The notes beneath the pieces are model-generated. The model was not told where the DNA came from. It ran no database searches and saw only the letters and a list, made by a program, of their open reading frames with translations. Positions 40,322 through 47,441 of a stretch of 47,441 bases of DNA are shown piece after piece (positions within the stretch are counted from its first letter, which is position 1; each line of letters starts with the position of its first letter). Source of the stretch: Hyphomicrobiales bacterium (GTDB lineage: Bacteria; Pseudomonadota; Alphaproteobacteria; Rhizobiales; Ancalomicrobiaceae); the NCBI GenBank assembly GCA_021286855.1, contig JAJTBO010000026.1:1-47441 (forward strand). The letters are read 5' to 3'. A program made the translations under genes and the position numbers.

Positions 40322-41530
40322 ATGGGCGTGATCTCGGCGATGACCGCGCGCAGCTTCGGTGGACGGATCCTGCGGCTGGCGGCCGCAGCGGTCGGGCTGG
40401 CTCTGATCGCCGCCGCCAAACCGCCGGCGAAGGAAGCCGCCAACGGGTTCGAACCGAAGGCCGACGTCGCGCTTCTCGTCGACGATGCGACCGGGGCGGT
40501 GCTCTACGCCAAGAACGCCGACAAGTCCTTCATCCCGGCGAGCCTCACCAAGATGATGACGGTGGCGGTCGCGGCGCGCGAGCTGAAAGAGGGCCGGCTC
40601 TCCCTCGACGGCGAGTTCACCATGTCGGAACACGCCTGGCGCACCGGCGGCGCGCCGTCGCACACCTCGTCGATGTTCGCGCCGGTCAATTCGAAGGTGA
40701 AGGTCTCCGACCTCTTCCGCGGCATCATGATCCAGTCGGCCAACGACGGCGCCATCGCCATGGCGGAGGGCATCGCAGGGACCGAGATCGCCTTCGCCGA
40801 GCTGATGAACAAGCGCGCCGCCGAACTCGGCATGACCACGACGCATTTCGGCAACCCGTCCGGCCTGCCGGGAGCCGACAACCGCACGAGCGCGCGCGAT
40901 CTCGTCACGCTCGCCCGACACCTCGTCGGGCAGTATCCGGAGATCTACAAGATCTATTCCGAGCGCGAGTTCACCTACAACAAGATCCGACAACGCAACC
41001 GCAATCCGCTGCTCGACGACGGCATCGGCGCGGACGGGATCAAGACCGGCTTTCTGAAGGAATCCGGCTACAATCTGGTCGGCTCGGCGGTGCAGGGCAC
41101 GCAGCGTCTCTACGTGGTGATCGGCGGAGCGGCCTCGGAGAAGGAGCGCGGCGAGGACGCCAAGAAGCTCATCGAATGGGGCTTCCGCACCTTCGAGACG
41201 GTCCGGATCTACAAGGCCGGCGAAGTCATCGGGTCGGGCACGGTGTTCGGGGGAGCGACGCGCGCGGTGCCGCTGGTCTCGCCGAGCGACGTCGACATTC
41301 TCGTGCCGCGCGGCAAGCGGGACAAATTGAAGGCGCGGATCGTCTATACCGGTCCGATCAAGGCGCCGATCGAAAAGGGCCGCTCGATCGGTCGGCTTCA
41401 AGTGACCAACGACGACAAGCCGCTGGTCGACTACGAGGTCGTGGCCGGCGAAGCGGTGGCGGTCGGCGAGATCGGCCAACGCGCCGTCGACGGCGCGCGG
41501 GAACTCCTGATCGGGCTTCTGAGGCGATGA
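40322..41530 (+). CDS. dacA: D-alanyl-D-alanine carboxypeptidase (PBP5/DacA type)
   Basis: A 402-residue low-molecular-weight penicillin-binding protein that trims the terminal D-Ala from peptidoglycan stems. An N-terminal signal covers about residues 15-33. The catalytic motifs are S74-L-T-K77, S139-A-N141 and K241-T-G. A C-terminal beta domain and a terminal amphipathic helix (ARELLIGLLRR) for membrane attachment are present. ATG 40322 follows GAAGGTGG. The stop overlaps the tmk start by 4 bases, so the cell-wall enzyme and thymidylate kinase share a transcript. Confidence 0.95.
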   Translation: MGVISAMTARSFGGRILRLAAAAVGLALIAAAKPPAKEAANGFEPKADVALLVDDATGAVLYAKNADKSFIPASLTKMMTVAVAARELKEGRLSLDGEFTMSEHAWRTGGAPSHTSSMFAPVNSKVKVSDLFRGIMIQSANDGAIAMAEGIAGTEIAFAELMNKRAAELGMTTTHFGNPSGLPGADNRTSARDLVTLARHLVGQYPEIYKIYSEREFTYNKIRQRNRNPLLDDGIGADGIKTGFLKESGYNLVGSAVQGTQRLYVVIGGAASEKERGEDAKKLIEWGFRTFETVRIYKAGEVIGSGTVFGGATRAVPLVSPSDVDILVPRGKRDKLKARIVYTGPIKAPIEKGRSIGRLQVTNDDKPLVDYEVVAGEAVAVGEIGQRAVDGARELLIGLLRR

Positions 41531-42225
41531 CGGCGGGTGCGTCCGATCGAACGGCGGATCGCGCCGGCGGGCCGCCACGCGGCCGGTTCATCACTTTCGA
41601 GGGCGGGGAGGGGGCCGGCAAGTCGAGCCAACTCGCCCATCTCGCCGAACGGCTGCGCGGTCGCGGCCTCGACGTCGTCCTGACTCGCGAGCCCGGTGGT
41701 TCGCCCGGCGCGGAATGCGTCCGTCACGCGCTGCTCGGCGGCGCGGCGGAAGCGTTCGGGCCGCTGGCCGAGGCCTGTCTCTTCGCCGCCGCCCGCGCCG
41801 ATCACGTCGACCGCACCATCCGGCCGGCGCTGGAACGCGGCGCCTGGGTGATCTCCGACCGTTTCTACGACAGTTCCCGCGTCTACCAGGGCGACGGCGG
41901 CGTGGCGAAGGAGATGCTGCGGCTGCTCGAAGCGGTGGCGGTCGAGGAGGTGCGCCCCGACCTCACGCTGCTGCTCGACGTGCCGGCCCTGGTCGGCCTC
42001 GACCGCGCCGGGGCGCGCCGCGGCGGCGCGATCGCCGATCGCTTCGAGAAGGAGGGGCTCGCCGTCCACGAACGACGCCGGCGCGCCTTCCTCGACCTCG
42101 CCCGGGCGGAACCGGATCGCTTCGCGGTGATCGACGCGACCCAGTCGCCGAGCAAGGTCTCGGAGGCGATCTGGCGCAACGTGCAGGAGCGCCTCGCCGT
42201 CGCTCCGCCGATCGAGGCGAGGTGA
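41527..42225 (+). CDS. tmk: Thymidylate kinase
   Basis: A 232-residue dTMP kinase, which makes dTDP from dTMP with ATP. The P-loop is FEGGEGAGKSSQ, the DR motif is in ISDRFYDSSRVYQG, and TREPGG is the substrate-binding motif. ATG 41527 overlaps the dacA stop (ATGA). An N-terminal extension of about 20 residues precedes the P-loop strand. It is 4 bp upstream of holB, the usual alphaproteobacterial order. Confidence 0.96.
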   Translation: MTAGASDRTADRAGGPPRGRFITFEGGEGAGKSSQLAHLAERLRGRGLDVVLTREPGGSPGAECVRHALLGGAAEAFGPLAEACLFAAARADHVDRTIRPALERGAWVISDRFYDSSRVYQGDGGVAKEMLRLLEAVAVEEVRPDLTLLLDVPALVGLDRAGARRGGAIADRFEKEGLAVHERRRRAFLDLARAEPDRFAVIDATQSPSKVSEAIWRNVQERLAVAPPIEAR

Positions 42226-42229
42226 GTCG

Positions 42230-43300
42230 ATGGCCCGCGCTCCGATCGCCACCGAAGCGGCGCCGGAAGTCGATGCGATCGAGGGGGTCGCGCTGCCGCG
42301 CGAACGCGGCGATCTCTTCGGCCAGGCGGCGGCCGAGGCGGCGCTGCTCGACGCCTATCGCTCGGGGCGGATCCACCACGGCTGGATCCTCGGCGGGCCG
42401 AAGGGGATCGGCAAGGCGACGCTGGCCTTCCGCTTCGCCCGCTTCGTGCTCGCCCATCCCGATCCGCGCGCCGAGGCGGTGACGCGGGCGCGCGACCTGT
42501 CGGTGCCGGCCGATCATCCGACGTTTCGCCGCGTCGCCTGCGGCGCGCACGCCGATCTCCTCCACCTGCGTCGGCCCTGGGACGAAAAGGCCAAGCGCTT
42601 CAAGACCGAACTGCCGGTCGAGGAAGTCCGACGCACGGTCTCCTTCTTCGGCTCGACGGCGGGCGAGGGCGGTTGGCGGATCGCCATCGTCGATTCGGCC
42701 GACGAGATGAACGCCAATTCCGCCAACGCGCTCCTCAAGATCCTGGAGGAGCCGCCGCCGCGCTCGCTGTTCCTGGTGGTCTCGCATGCGCCCGGCCGGC
42801 TGTTGCCGACCATCCGCTCGCGCTGCCGCCGGCTCGATCTCGCGCCGCTCACGCCGCACGCCATCGCCGACGCCCTCGGCGAGATCGGCATCGAGGGCGA
42901 TCCGAAGAGCTTCGCCGCCGCCGCCGAACTCGCCGACGGTTCGTTGCGCCGCGCCGCCACGCTGGTCGCCGCGGACGGCGTCGGCCTGATGCGGGCGTTG
43001 GAGGCGATCGTGGCGCGCGCGCCCGACCTCGATCTGCGCGCCGCCCACGCCTTCGCCGACAGGGTCGCCGCCAAGGGCGCCGACGAGGCCTTCGACGTCG
43101 CCGTCGACTTCATCGCCGAAACGGCCGAAAACGGCGCGCGTCGGGCGCTGGAGACGCGCGGTCTTTCCGCCGCCGCCGCCTGGGCGGAGGCGCACGACGA
43201 GATCGGTCGGATCTTCGGGCGCGCCGACGCGCTCAACCTCGATCGCAAGGCGGCGGTGCTCGCCGCGCTGCGCGCCCTTGCCGAGGCGGCGCGGAATTGA
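42230..43300 (+). CDS. holB: DNA polymerase III delta-prime subunit
   Basis: A 356-residue AAA+ clamp-loader subunit. The Walker A-like motif [12 protein letters not shown] lies at about residue 55, the family's [13 protein letters not shown] at about 160, and the sensor-like [11 protein letters not shown] at about 190. The zinc-binding Cys set of E. coli delta-prime is not evident. It acts in loading the beta clamp. It follows tmk by 4 bp and precedes metG in the same direction, with a hairpin in between. Confidence 0.93.
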   Translation: MARAPIATEAAPEVDAIEGVALPRERGDLFGQAAAEAALLDAYRSGRIHHGWILGGPKGIGKATLAFRFARFVLAHPDPRAEAVTRARDLSVPADHPTFRRVACGAHADLLHLRRPWDEKAKRFKTELPVEEVRRTVSFFGSTAGEGGWRIAIVDSADEMNANSANALLKILEEPPPRSLFLVVSHAPGRLLPTIRSRCRRLDLAPLTPHAIADALGEIGIEGDPKSFAAAAELADGSLRRAATLVAADGVGLMRALEAIVARAPDLDLRAAHAFADRVAAKGADEAFDVAVDFIAETAENGARRALETRGLSAAAAWAEAHDEIGRIFGRADALNLDRKAAVLAALRALAEAARN

Positions 43301-43325
43301 GTATGCCTCGATCCGACGACGAGGC

Positions 43326-43344
43326 CGCGGGCGATCCGCCCGCG
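43326..43344 (+). other. 8-bp hairpin between holB and metG
   Basis: CGCGGGCG and CGCCCGCG form a perfect stem with the loop ATC in the 100-bp holB-metG gap. It may affect read-through from holB. The same gap holds a 33-codon open frame (43303-43404) whose stop overlaps the metG start, too weak to call as a gene. Confidence 0.4.
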
Positions 43345-43400
43345 CCGTCGCCCGGCGCGGTTCGGATCAGGTCCGATGCTCGCGCCTGCAAGGATCGAAG

Positions 43401-44963
43401 ATGACCGCGCCCAAGTTCTTCATCACCACGGCGATCGACTACCCGAACGGTCGCCCCCACGTCGGCCACGCCTACGAGAAGCTCGCGACCGACGCGCTCG
43501 CCCGCTTCAAGCGGCTCGACGGCCACGACGTCTTCTTCCTCACCGGCACCGACGAACACGGCCTGAAGATGCATCAGACGGCGGGACGCGAGGGGATGAC
43601 CCCGCGCGAGCTGGTCGATCGCAACTCGGCCGTGTTCAAGGAGATGGACGCCGCCTTCGAGGTCTCCTACGACCGCTTCATCCGCACCACCGAGGCCGAT
43701 CATCACGCCTCGGTGCAGGAGGTGTGGCGGCGCATGCGCGACGCCGGCGACCTCTACATGGCGAAATACGGCGGCTGGTACTCGGTCCGCGACGAAGCCT
43801 ATTACACCGAGAGCGAGACGGAAGTCGGCGAGGACGGCCAGCGCCGCGCCACGCCGACGGGCACGCCGGTCGAGTGGAACGAGGAGGAGAGCTGGTACTT
43901 CCGCCTCTCCGCCTTCCAGGAGCGGCTGCTCGCCCATTACGAGGCGAACCCCGACTTCATCGGCCCCGACGCGCGCAAGAACGAGGTGATCAGCTTCGTC
44001 AAGGGCGGGCTCGAGGACCTCTCGATGAGCCGCACCACCTTCGACTGGGGCATCCCGGTGCCGGACAGCCCCGGCCACGTCATGTACGTCTGGGTCGACG
44101 CGCTGACCAACTACATTTCCGGCGCCGGTTTCCCCGACGAGGAGAGCGCCTTCTACAAGAAGTGGTGGCCGGCCGATCTGCACATCATCGGCAAGGACAT
44201 CGTCCGCTTCCATGCGGTCTATTGGCCGGCCTTCCTGATGTCGGCCGGTCTGCCGCTGCCCAAGCGCGTCTTCGCCCACGGCTTCATCTTCAACCGGGGC
44301 GAGAAGATGTCGAAGTCGGTCGGCAACGTGGTCGACCCCTTCGATCTCGCCAAGGCCTACGGCGCGGAGACGGTGCGCTACTTCTTCCTGCGCGAAGTGC
44401 CGTTCGGCCAGGACGGCAACTACTCGCACGACGCGATCGTCGCCAGGATGAACGCCGATCTCGCCAACGATCTCGGCAACCTCGCGCAGCGCTCGCTGTC
44501 GATGATCGCCAAGAACTGCGAGGGCAGGACGCCGGCGCCGGCGGCGCTCGCGCCGGAGGACGAGGCGCTCCTCGCTCAGGCCGAGGCGCTGCTCGACCTC
44601 TCGCGCGCGGCTTATGACCGCCAGGAGATCCACAAGAGCCTGGAGGCGATCTGGGCCGTGGTCGGCGAGACCAACCGTTGGTTCACCGCCGCCGCGCCGT
44701 GGTCTCTGAAGAAGACCGATCCGGAGCGGATGGGCACGGTGTTGTGGGTGACGGCGGAAGTGCTGCGCCGGGTGGCGTTGCTCGCCCAGCCGGTGCTGCC
44801 GACCGCCGCCGGCAAGCTCCTCGACCTGCTCGGCCAGGGCGCCGACGCCCGCGACTTCGCCGTCTTCGGCGTGCGGATCGCCGCCGGGCTCGAACTGCCC
44901 GCGCCGACGCCGGTCTTCCCGAAATGGGTCGAGCCGGTGGACGAGGAAGGGAAGGGGGCGTGA
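43401..44963 (+). CDS. metG: Methionyl-tRNA synthetase
   Basis: A 520-residue class I aminoacyl-tRNA synthetase that charges tRNA-Met. The HIGH-type motif is HVGH ([12 protein letters not shown]) near residue 20. KMSKS lies at [10 protein letters not shown] near residue 303. The Zn-knuckle cysteines of the longer MetG form are not present ([13 protein letters not shown]), and no C-terminal tRNA-binding domain is attached, so it is the short form. ATG 43401 gives the right N-terminus; the frame further upstream is not protein-like. The stop overlaps tatD. Confidence 0.96.
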   Translation: MTAPKFFITTAIDYPNGRPHVGHAYEKLATDALARFKRLDGHDVFFLTGTDEHGLKMHQTAGREGMTPRELVDRNSAVFKEMDAAFEVSYDRFIRTTEADHHASVQEVWRRMRDAGDLYMAKYGGWYSVRDEAYYTESETEVGEDGQRRATPTGTPVEWNEEESWYFRLSAFQERLLAHYEANPDFIGPDARKNEVISFVKGGLEDLSMSRTTFDWGIPVPDSPGHVMYVWVDALTNYISGAGFPDEESAFYKKWWPADLHIIGKDIVRFHAVYWPAFLMSAGLPLPKRVFAHGFIFNRGEKMSKSVGNVVDPFDLAKAYGAETVRYFFLREVPFGQDGNYSHDAIVARMNADLANDLGNLAQRSLSMIAKNCEGRTPAPAALAPEDEALLAQAEALLDLSRAAYDRQEIHKSLEAIWAVVGETNRWFTAAAPWSLKKTDPERMGTVLWVTAEVLRRVALLAQPVLPTAAGKLLDLLGQGADARDFAVFGVRIAAGLELPAPTPVFPKWVEPVDEEGKGA

Positions 44964-45745
44964 GCGTGGTCCTGGTCGACAGCCACTGTCATCTCGACTT
45001 CCCCGACTTCGCCGAGGACATGGACGGCGTGTTGGCGCGGGCGAAGGCCGCCGGCGTCGTCGAGATGGTGACGATCTCGACGCGGGTGAAGGCCTTCGAT
45101 CGGGTTCGCTCGATCGCCGAGGCGCACGAGGAGATCTGGTGCTCCGTCGGCACCCATTGCCACAATGCCGCGGAGGAAGCGGACGTCACGCTCGACGACC
45201 TGCTGCGTCTCGCCGAGCATCCGAAATGCGTGGCGATCGGCGAGGCGGGTCTCGACTACCACTACGACCTCGCGCCCCGCGACCTGCAGGAGCTGGGCTT
45301 CCGCATGCATATCGCGGCGGCGCGGACGACCGGCTTGCCGCTGGTCATCCATTCGCGCGAGGCCGACGACGACATGGCGCGGATCCTCGAGGAGGAGACG
45401 GAGGAGGGGGCCTTCCCCCATCTCCTGCACTGCTTCTCCTCCGGCCCCGACCTCGCTCGGCGGTCGCTGGCGCTCGGCGGATACGTCTCCTTCTCGGGCA
45501 TCCTGACCTTCAAGAAGGCGGACGAGGTGAGGGCGGTCGCGGCCGACGTGCCGCTCGACCGGCTGTTGTTGGAGACCGACGCCCCCTATCTCGCCCCGCT
45601 GCCGCATCGCGGCAAACGGTGCGAACCGGCCCATGTGGCGAAGACCGCGGAGGTGCTGGCCGCGGTCAAGGGCGTGACGACCGAGGAGATCGCGGCGGCG
45701 ACGACCGCGAATTTCCACCGGCTGTTCGCCAAGACGGCCCGCTGA
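44960..45745 (+). CDS. TatD-family metal-dependent hydrolase
   Basis: A 261-residue TIM-barrel DNase/hydrolase of the TatD (YcfH) group. Metal ligands are seen in [32 protein letters not shown] and ETDAPYLAP. The start is GTG 44960, overlapping the metG stop (GTGA), with GGAAGGGAAGGGGG upstream. Conserved placement between metG and an MBL-fold gene is common in Alphaproteobacteria. Its substrate is not settled; 3'-5' DNA/RNA exonuclease activity is known for some relatives. Confidence 0.93.
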   Translation: MSVVLVDSHCHLDFPDFAEDMDGVLARAKAAGVVEMVTISTRVKAFDRVRSIAEAHEEIWCSVGTHCHNAAEEADVTLDDLLRLAEHPKCVAIGEAGLDYHYDLAPRDLQELGFRMHIAAARTTGLPLVIHSREADDDMARILEEETEEGAFPHLLHCFSSGPDLARRSLALGGYVSFSGILTFKKADEVRAVAADVPLDRLLLETDAPYLAPLPHRGKRCEPAHVAKTAEVLAAVKGVTTEEIAAATTANFHRLFAKTAR

Positions 45746-45797
45746 GACGACGCGTCCGGCCTCGCCGGCGCGAGACAGACGACGAGGAGACCCGACG

Positions 45798-46607
45798 ATG
45801 ACGGCGACGACGACCTTCCGGATCCTCGGCTGCGCCTCTTCGCCGGGCAATCCGCGCATCGGCAACGACTGGGGCGCCTGCGATCCGGCCGAACCGAAGA
45901 ACCGCCGTCGGCGCGCCTCGCTCCTGGTGACGCGGACCGACGAGGTGGGGCGGCAGACCCGCGTCCTGGTCGACGCCGGCCCGGACCTGCGCGAGCAGAT
46001 GCTCGATGCGTCGGTCGACTGGGTCGACGCCGTCGTCTTCACCCACGCTCATGCCGATCACATGCACGGCATCGACGATCTGCGCGCCTTCGTCCTCAAT
46101 CGCCGTCGTCTGATCGACGCCTGGATGGATGTGCCGACCTCGAAGCGGGTTCACGAGGCCTTCGGCTATTGTTTCCAGACGCCGGCCGGCTCGGCCTATC
46201 CGCCGATCCTGAAGGAGCACCGCCTGGTTCCCGGGCACGTGATCTCGATCCACGGCGACGGCGGATCGATCGCGGTCTTGCCGTTCCGCCAGTCGCACGG
46301 CGAAATCGACAGCCTCGGGCTTCGCTTCGGCGACGTCGCCTATTCGACCGACGTCTCCGACTTCCCGACCGAGAGCCTGCCGCATCTGCAGAAGCTCGAC
46401 CTGTGGATCCTCGACGCGCTGCGCACTCGGACACATCCGAGCCATCTCAGCGTCGACGAAGCCGTCGCCTGGATCGGCCGCAAGAAGCCGAAACACGCCG
46501 TCCTGACCCATCTCCACAACGAACTCGACTATGCGACGCTGAAGGCGAAGCTGCCGGCCGGGGTCGAACCGGCCTGGGATGGGCTGGAGTTCGTCTTTCC
46601 CGCCTGA
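45798..46607 (+). CDS. MBL-fold metallohydrolase (PhnP-like)
   Basis: A 269-residue metallo-beta-lactamase-fold enzyme. The metal site is H83-x-H85-x-D87-H88 (THAHADHMHG), with more ligands in the later SHGE and THLHNELD segments and the Asp of YSTDVSDF. The fold and spacing resemble PhnP-type cyclic phosphodiesterases, but no phn genes lie nearby and the true substrate is unknown. ATG 45798 has GACGAGGAGACC upstream. It ends the metG-tatD run. A 6-bp hairpin (46645-46661) follows, without a T-run. Confidence 0.9.
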   Translation: MTATTTFRILGCASSPGNPRIGNDWGACDPAEPKNRRRRASLLVTRTDEVGRQTRVLVDAGPDLREQMLDASVDWVDAVVFTHAHADHMHGIDDLRAFVLNRRRLIDAWMDVPTSKRVHEAFGYCFQTPAGSAYPPILKEHRLVPGHVISIHGDGGSIAVLPFRQSHGEIDSLGLRFGDVAYSTDVSDFPTESLPHLQKLDLWILDALRTRTHPSHLSVDEAVAWIGRKKPKHAVLTHLHNELDYATLKAKLPAGVEPAWDGLEFVFPA

Positions 46608-47109
46608 AATCTCGACCTCATTGCCTCGAAACGCCCGCGATCTATCCGGCGCAGCGCCGGAGCAATCGTGCGTGACAACTTGTCATTGATGTAATCCATT
46701 GTTTTTAAAAAGCTTTCTTCCTGTGACGGTAACGGTCTGCGCCAAACTGGCAGCGGCGATGTCGATCTCGGCGTCGTCGGGATCCGGAGAAGTCCGGGAA
46801 AGTCACGTATTCACAATGACTTGGTGAGAGGGCAGGGCTCTGGCCCGGGGCTTGCGGAGGAGGTCGTCGAGGGGCCTCGTGCTCGCACGTCCCCTTCGGT
46901 TCGGAGCTTCGGTCCGCGCCGTTTCGGCGCTCGGCCGGCGGCGCGAGGACGATTCCAGCGAACCGATCGTTTCGGTCGGAGCGCGCCATCGTGGCGTGCG
47001 CTTCGATCGATGGACGTCAGAGCGGCGGCGACAGGGTCGACGCCGAGGGCCTCGCTTCCGTCCGCTCGGATCGGTGGCGCGGGAATTCGACAAAGCGGAG
47101 AAGAAAATC
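46608..47109. other. Non-coding stretch before the Met-rich gene
   Basis: 502 bp without a convincing gene. The left third has a candidate promoter (described separately). The remainder is G+C-rich, with open frames whose codon use looks like chance. If the candidate promoter is right, the Met-rich gene would have a leader of nearly 400 bases. I see no known RNA gene or riboswitch in it. Confidence 0.45.
46673..46708 (+). promoter_or_regulatory. Candidate promoter with overlapping palindromic operator
   Basis: TTGTCA (46680-46685) and TTTTAA (46703-46708) are 17 bp apart, a fair sigma-70-like pair. The -35 box is the right half of the palindrome TGACAA-C-TTGTCA (46673-46685), a layout expected for a repressor site. 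The regulator is unknown. Confidence 0.4.
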
Positions 47110-47441
47110 ATGCGAACCATCGCCGGAAATGCCTTGAAGGTCGCCACCCTCGTCACGACGCTGTTGGCCGGCGCATCGCTCGCCGTCGCTCAAACCGGAA
47201 TGAGCGGCATGCAGGGCAATCCCTATCAGCAGGGCATGTCGGGCATGGGCGGCATGAACGGGATGTCCGGTATGGGCGGCATGAACGGGATGTCCGGTAT
47301 GGGCGGCATGAACGGGATGTCCGGCATGGGCGGCATGTCCGGTATGGGCGGCATGAACGGCATGTCGGGCATGGGCGGCATGAACGGGATGTCGGGCATG
47401 GGCGGCATGAACGGGATGGCCGGCATGGGCGGCATGAACGG
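47110..47441 (+). CDS. Secreted Met/Gly-rich repeat protein (partial, cut by window end)
   Basis: The first 110 codons of a gene that continues past the window. A signal peptide (residues 1-27, with hydrophobic core ATLVTTLLAGASLAV) ends at AVAQ. After a short QTGMSGMQGNPYQQG spacer, the protein is almost only Met, Gly, Asn and Ser in 9-residue units of the type MSGMGGMNG. About seven units are visible; one is shortened and one has Ala in place of Ser. About one residue in three is Met and there is no Cys or His in the repeats. Dense Met patterns are used by some periplasmic proteins to bind copper(I), which is a possible but unproven role. GGAG lies 9 bases before ATG 47110. Confidence 0.8.
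   Translation, partial: MRTIAGNALKVATLVTTLLAGASLAVAQTGMSGMQGNPYQQGMSGMGGMNGMSGMGGMNGMSGMGGMNGMSGMGGMSGMGGMNGMSGMGGMNGMSGMGGMNGMAGMGGMN
47236..47441. repeat. 27-bp tandem coding repeat
   Basis: Near-identical 27-bp units (9 codons, MSGMGGMNG) run from 47236 to the window end, with synonymous changes such as TCC/TCG and GGT/GGC and one short unit. Copy number is likely to vary between strains through slippage. Confidence 0.85.

Noticed and set aside
43303-43404. 33-codon frame ending on the metG start (possible leader peptide)
   Set aside because: No clear ribosome site and Pro/Ala/Arg composition typical of chance; only the ATGA overlap supports it.
47226-47435. Minus-strand Pro/Met repeat frame
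   Set aside because: It is the complement of the Met-rich repeat; the plus frame has a start, ribosome site and signal peptide.
47236-47441. Tandem repeat considered as a CRISPR array
   Set aside because: Units are contiguous and coding, without unique spacers; no cas genes in the window.

Overview
The window is about two-thirds G+C and densely packed with genes. It reads as chromosomal DNA of an alphaproteobacterium, probably Hyphomicrobiales-like. That placement rests on the housekeeping order rlpA-dacA-tmk-holB-metG-tatD-MBL hydrolase, the Tad-type pilus protein and the general character of the proteins; no genus can be named from this sequence alone. The organism appears to be a sulfur oxidiser, with microaerobic respiration also suggested by ccoG.

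Layout. 1-6.1 kb: ccoG (minus) with a terminator, a DUF502 membrane protein, a DUF1003 membrane protein overlapping it tail to tail, two long palindromes, recG, and a small DNA-binding-like protein. 6.1-7.5 kb (minus): an operon of a TauD/TfdA-type dioxygenase and two tiny uncharacterised proteins, transcribed away from the sulfur genes. 8.0-20.8 kb (plus): a reverse dissimilatory sulfite reductase cluster, dsrABEFHC-MKLJOPN, in the classical order, ending in a second DsrC-family gene that has lost its C-terminal redox cysteine. 21.1-29.6 kb (plus): a sulfide:quinone oxidoreductase-family flavoprotein, a SulP anion transporter, soeABC (cytoplasmic sulfite oxidation), tusA, and a 44-residue membrane peptide. 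29.7-30.6 kb: tRNA-Ser(UGA) followed by an A+T-rich islet carrying one orphan gene, probably acquired by transfer. 30.8-39 kb: signalling genes, comprising a hybrid histidine kinase, a single-domain response regulator translationally coupled to a TadG-like protein, an EAL phosphodiesterase, and a soluble chemoreceptor combining globin, MCP, CZB and PilZ domains. 39.1-46.6 kb: cell-wall and replication housekeeping genes. 46.6 kb to the end: a 0.5-kb non-coding stretch with a candidate promoter/operator, then the start of a secreted methionine-rich repeat protein cut by the window edge.

How the genes work together (inference from the families). The SQR-like enzyme would deliver sulfane sulfur. 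TusA and DsrEFH would pass persulfide sulfur to DsrC. DsrAB with DsrL would oxidise the sulfur to sulfite, and DsrMKJOP would return electrons from DsrC to the membrane. SoeABC would oxidise sulfite to sulfate at the cytoplasmic face, and SulP could move sulfate or another anion across the membrane. DsrN would amidate the siroheme of DsrAB. The dioxygenase operon next door could release sulfite from an organosulfonate, but its substrate is unknown.

The least explained items are the dioxygenase/small-protein operon, the CysA-less DsrC paralogue, the globin-MCP-CZB-PilZ receptor beside an EAL enzyme, the orphan gene in the tRNA-Ser islet, and the Met-rich repeat protein.
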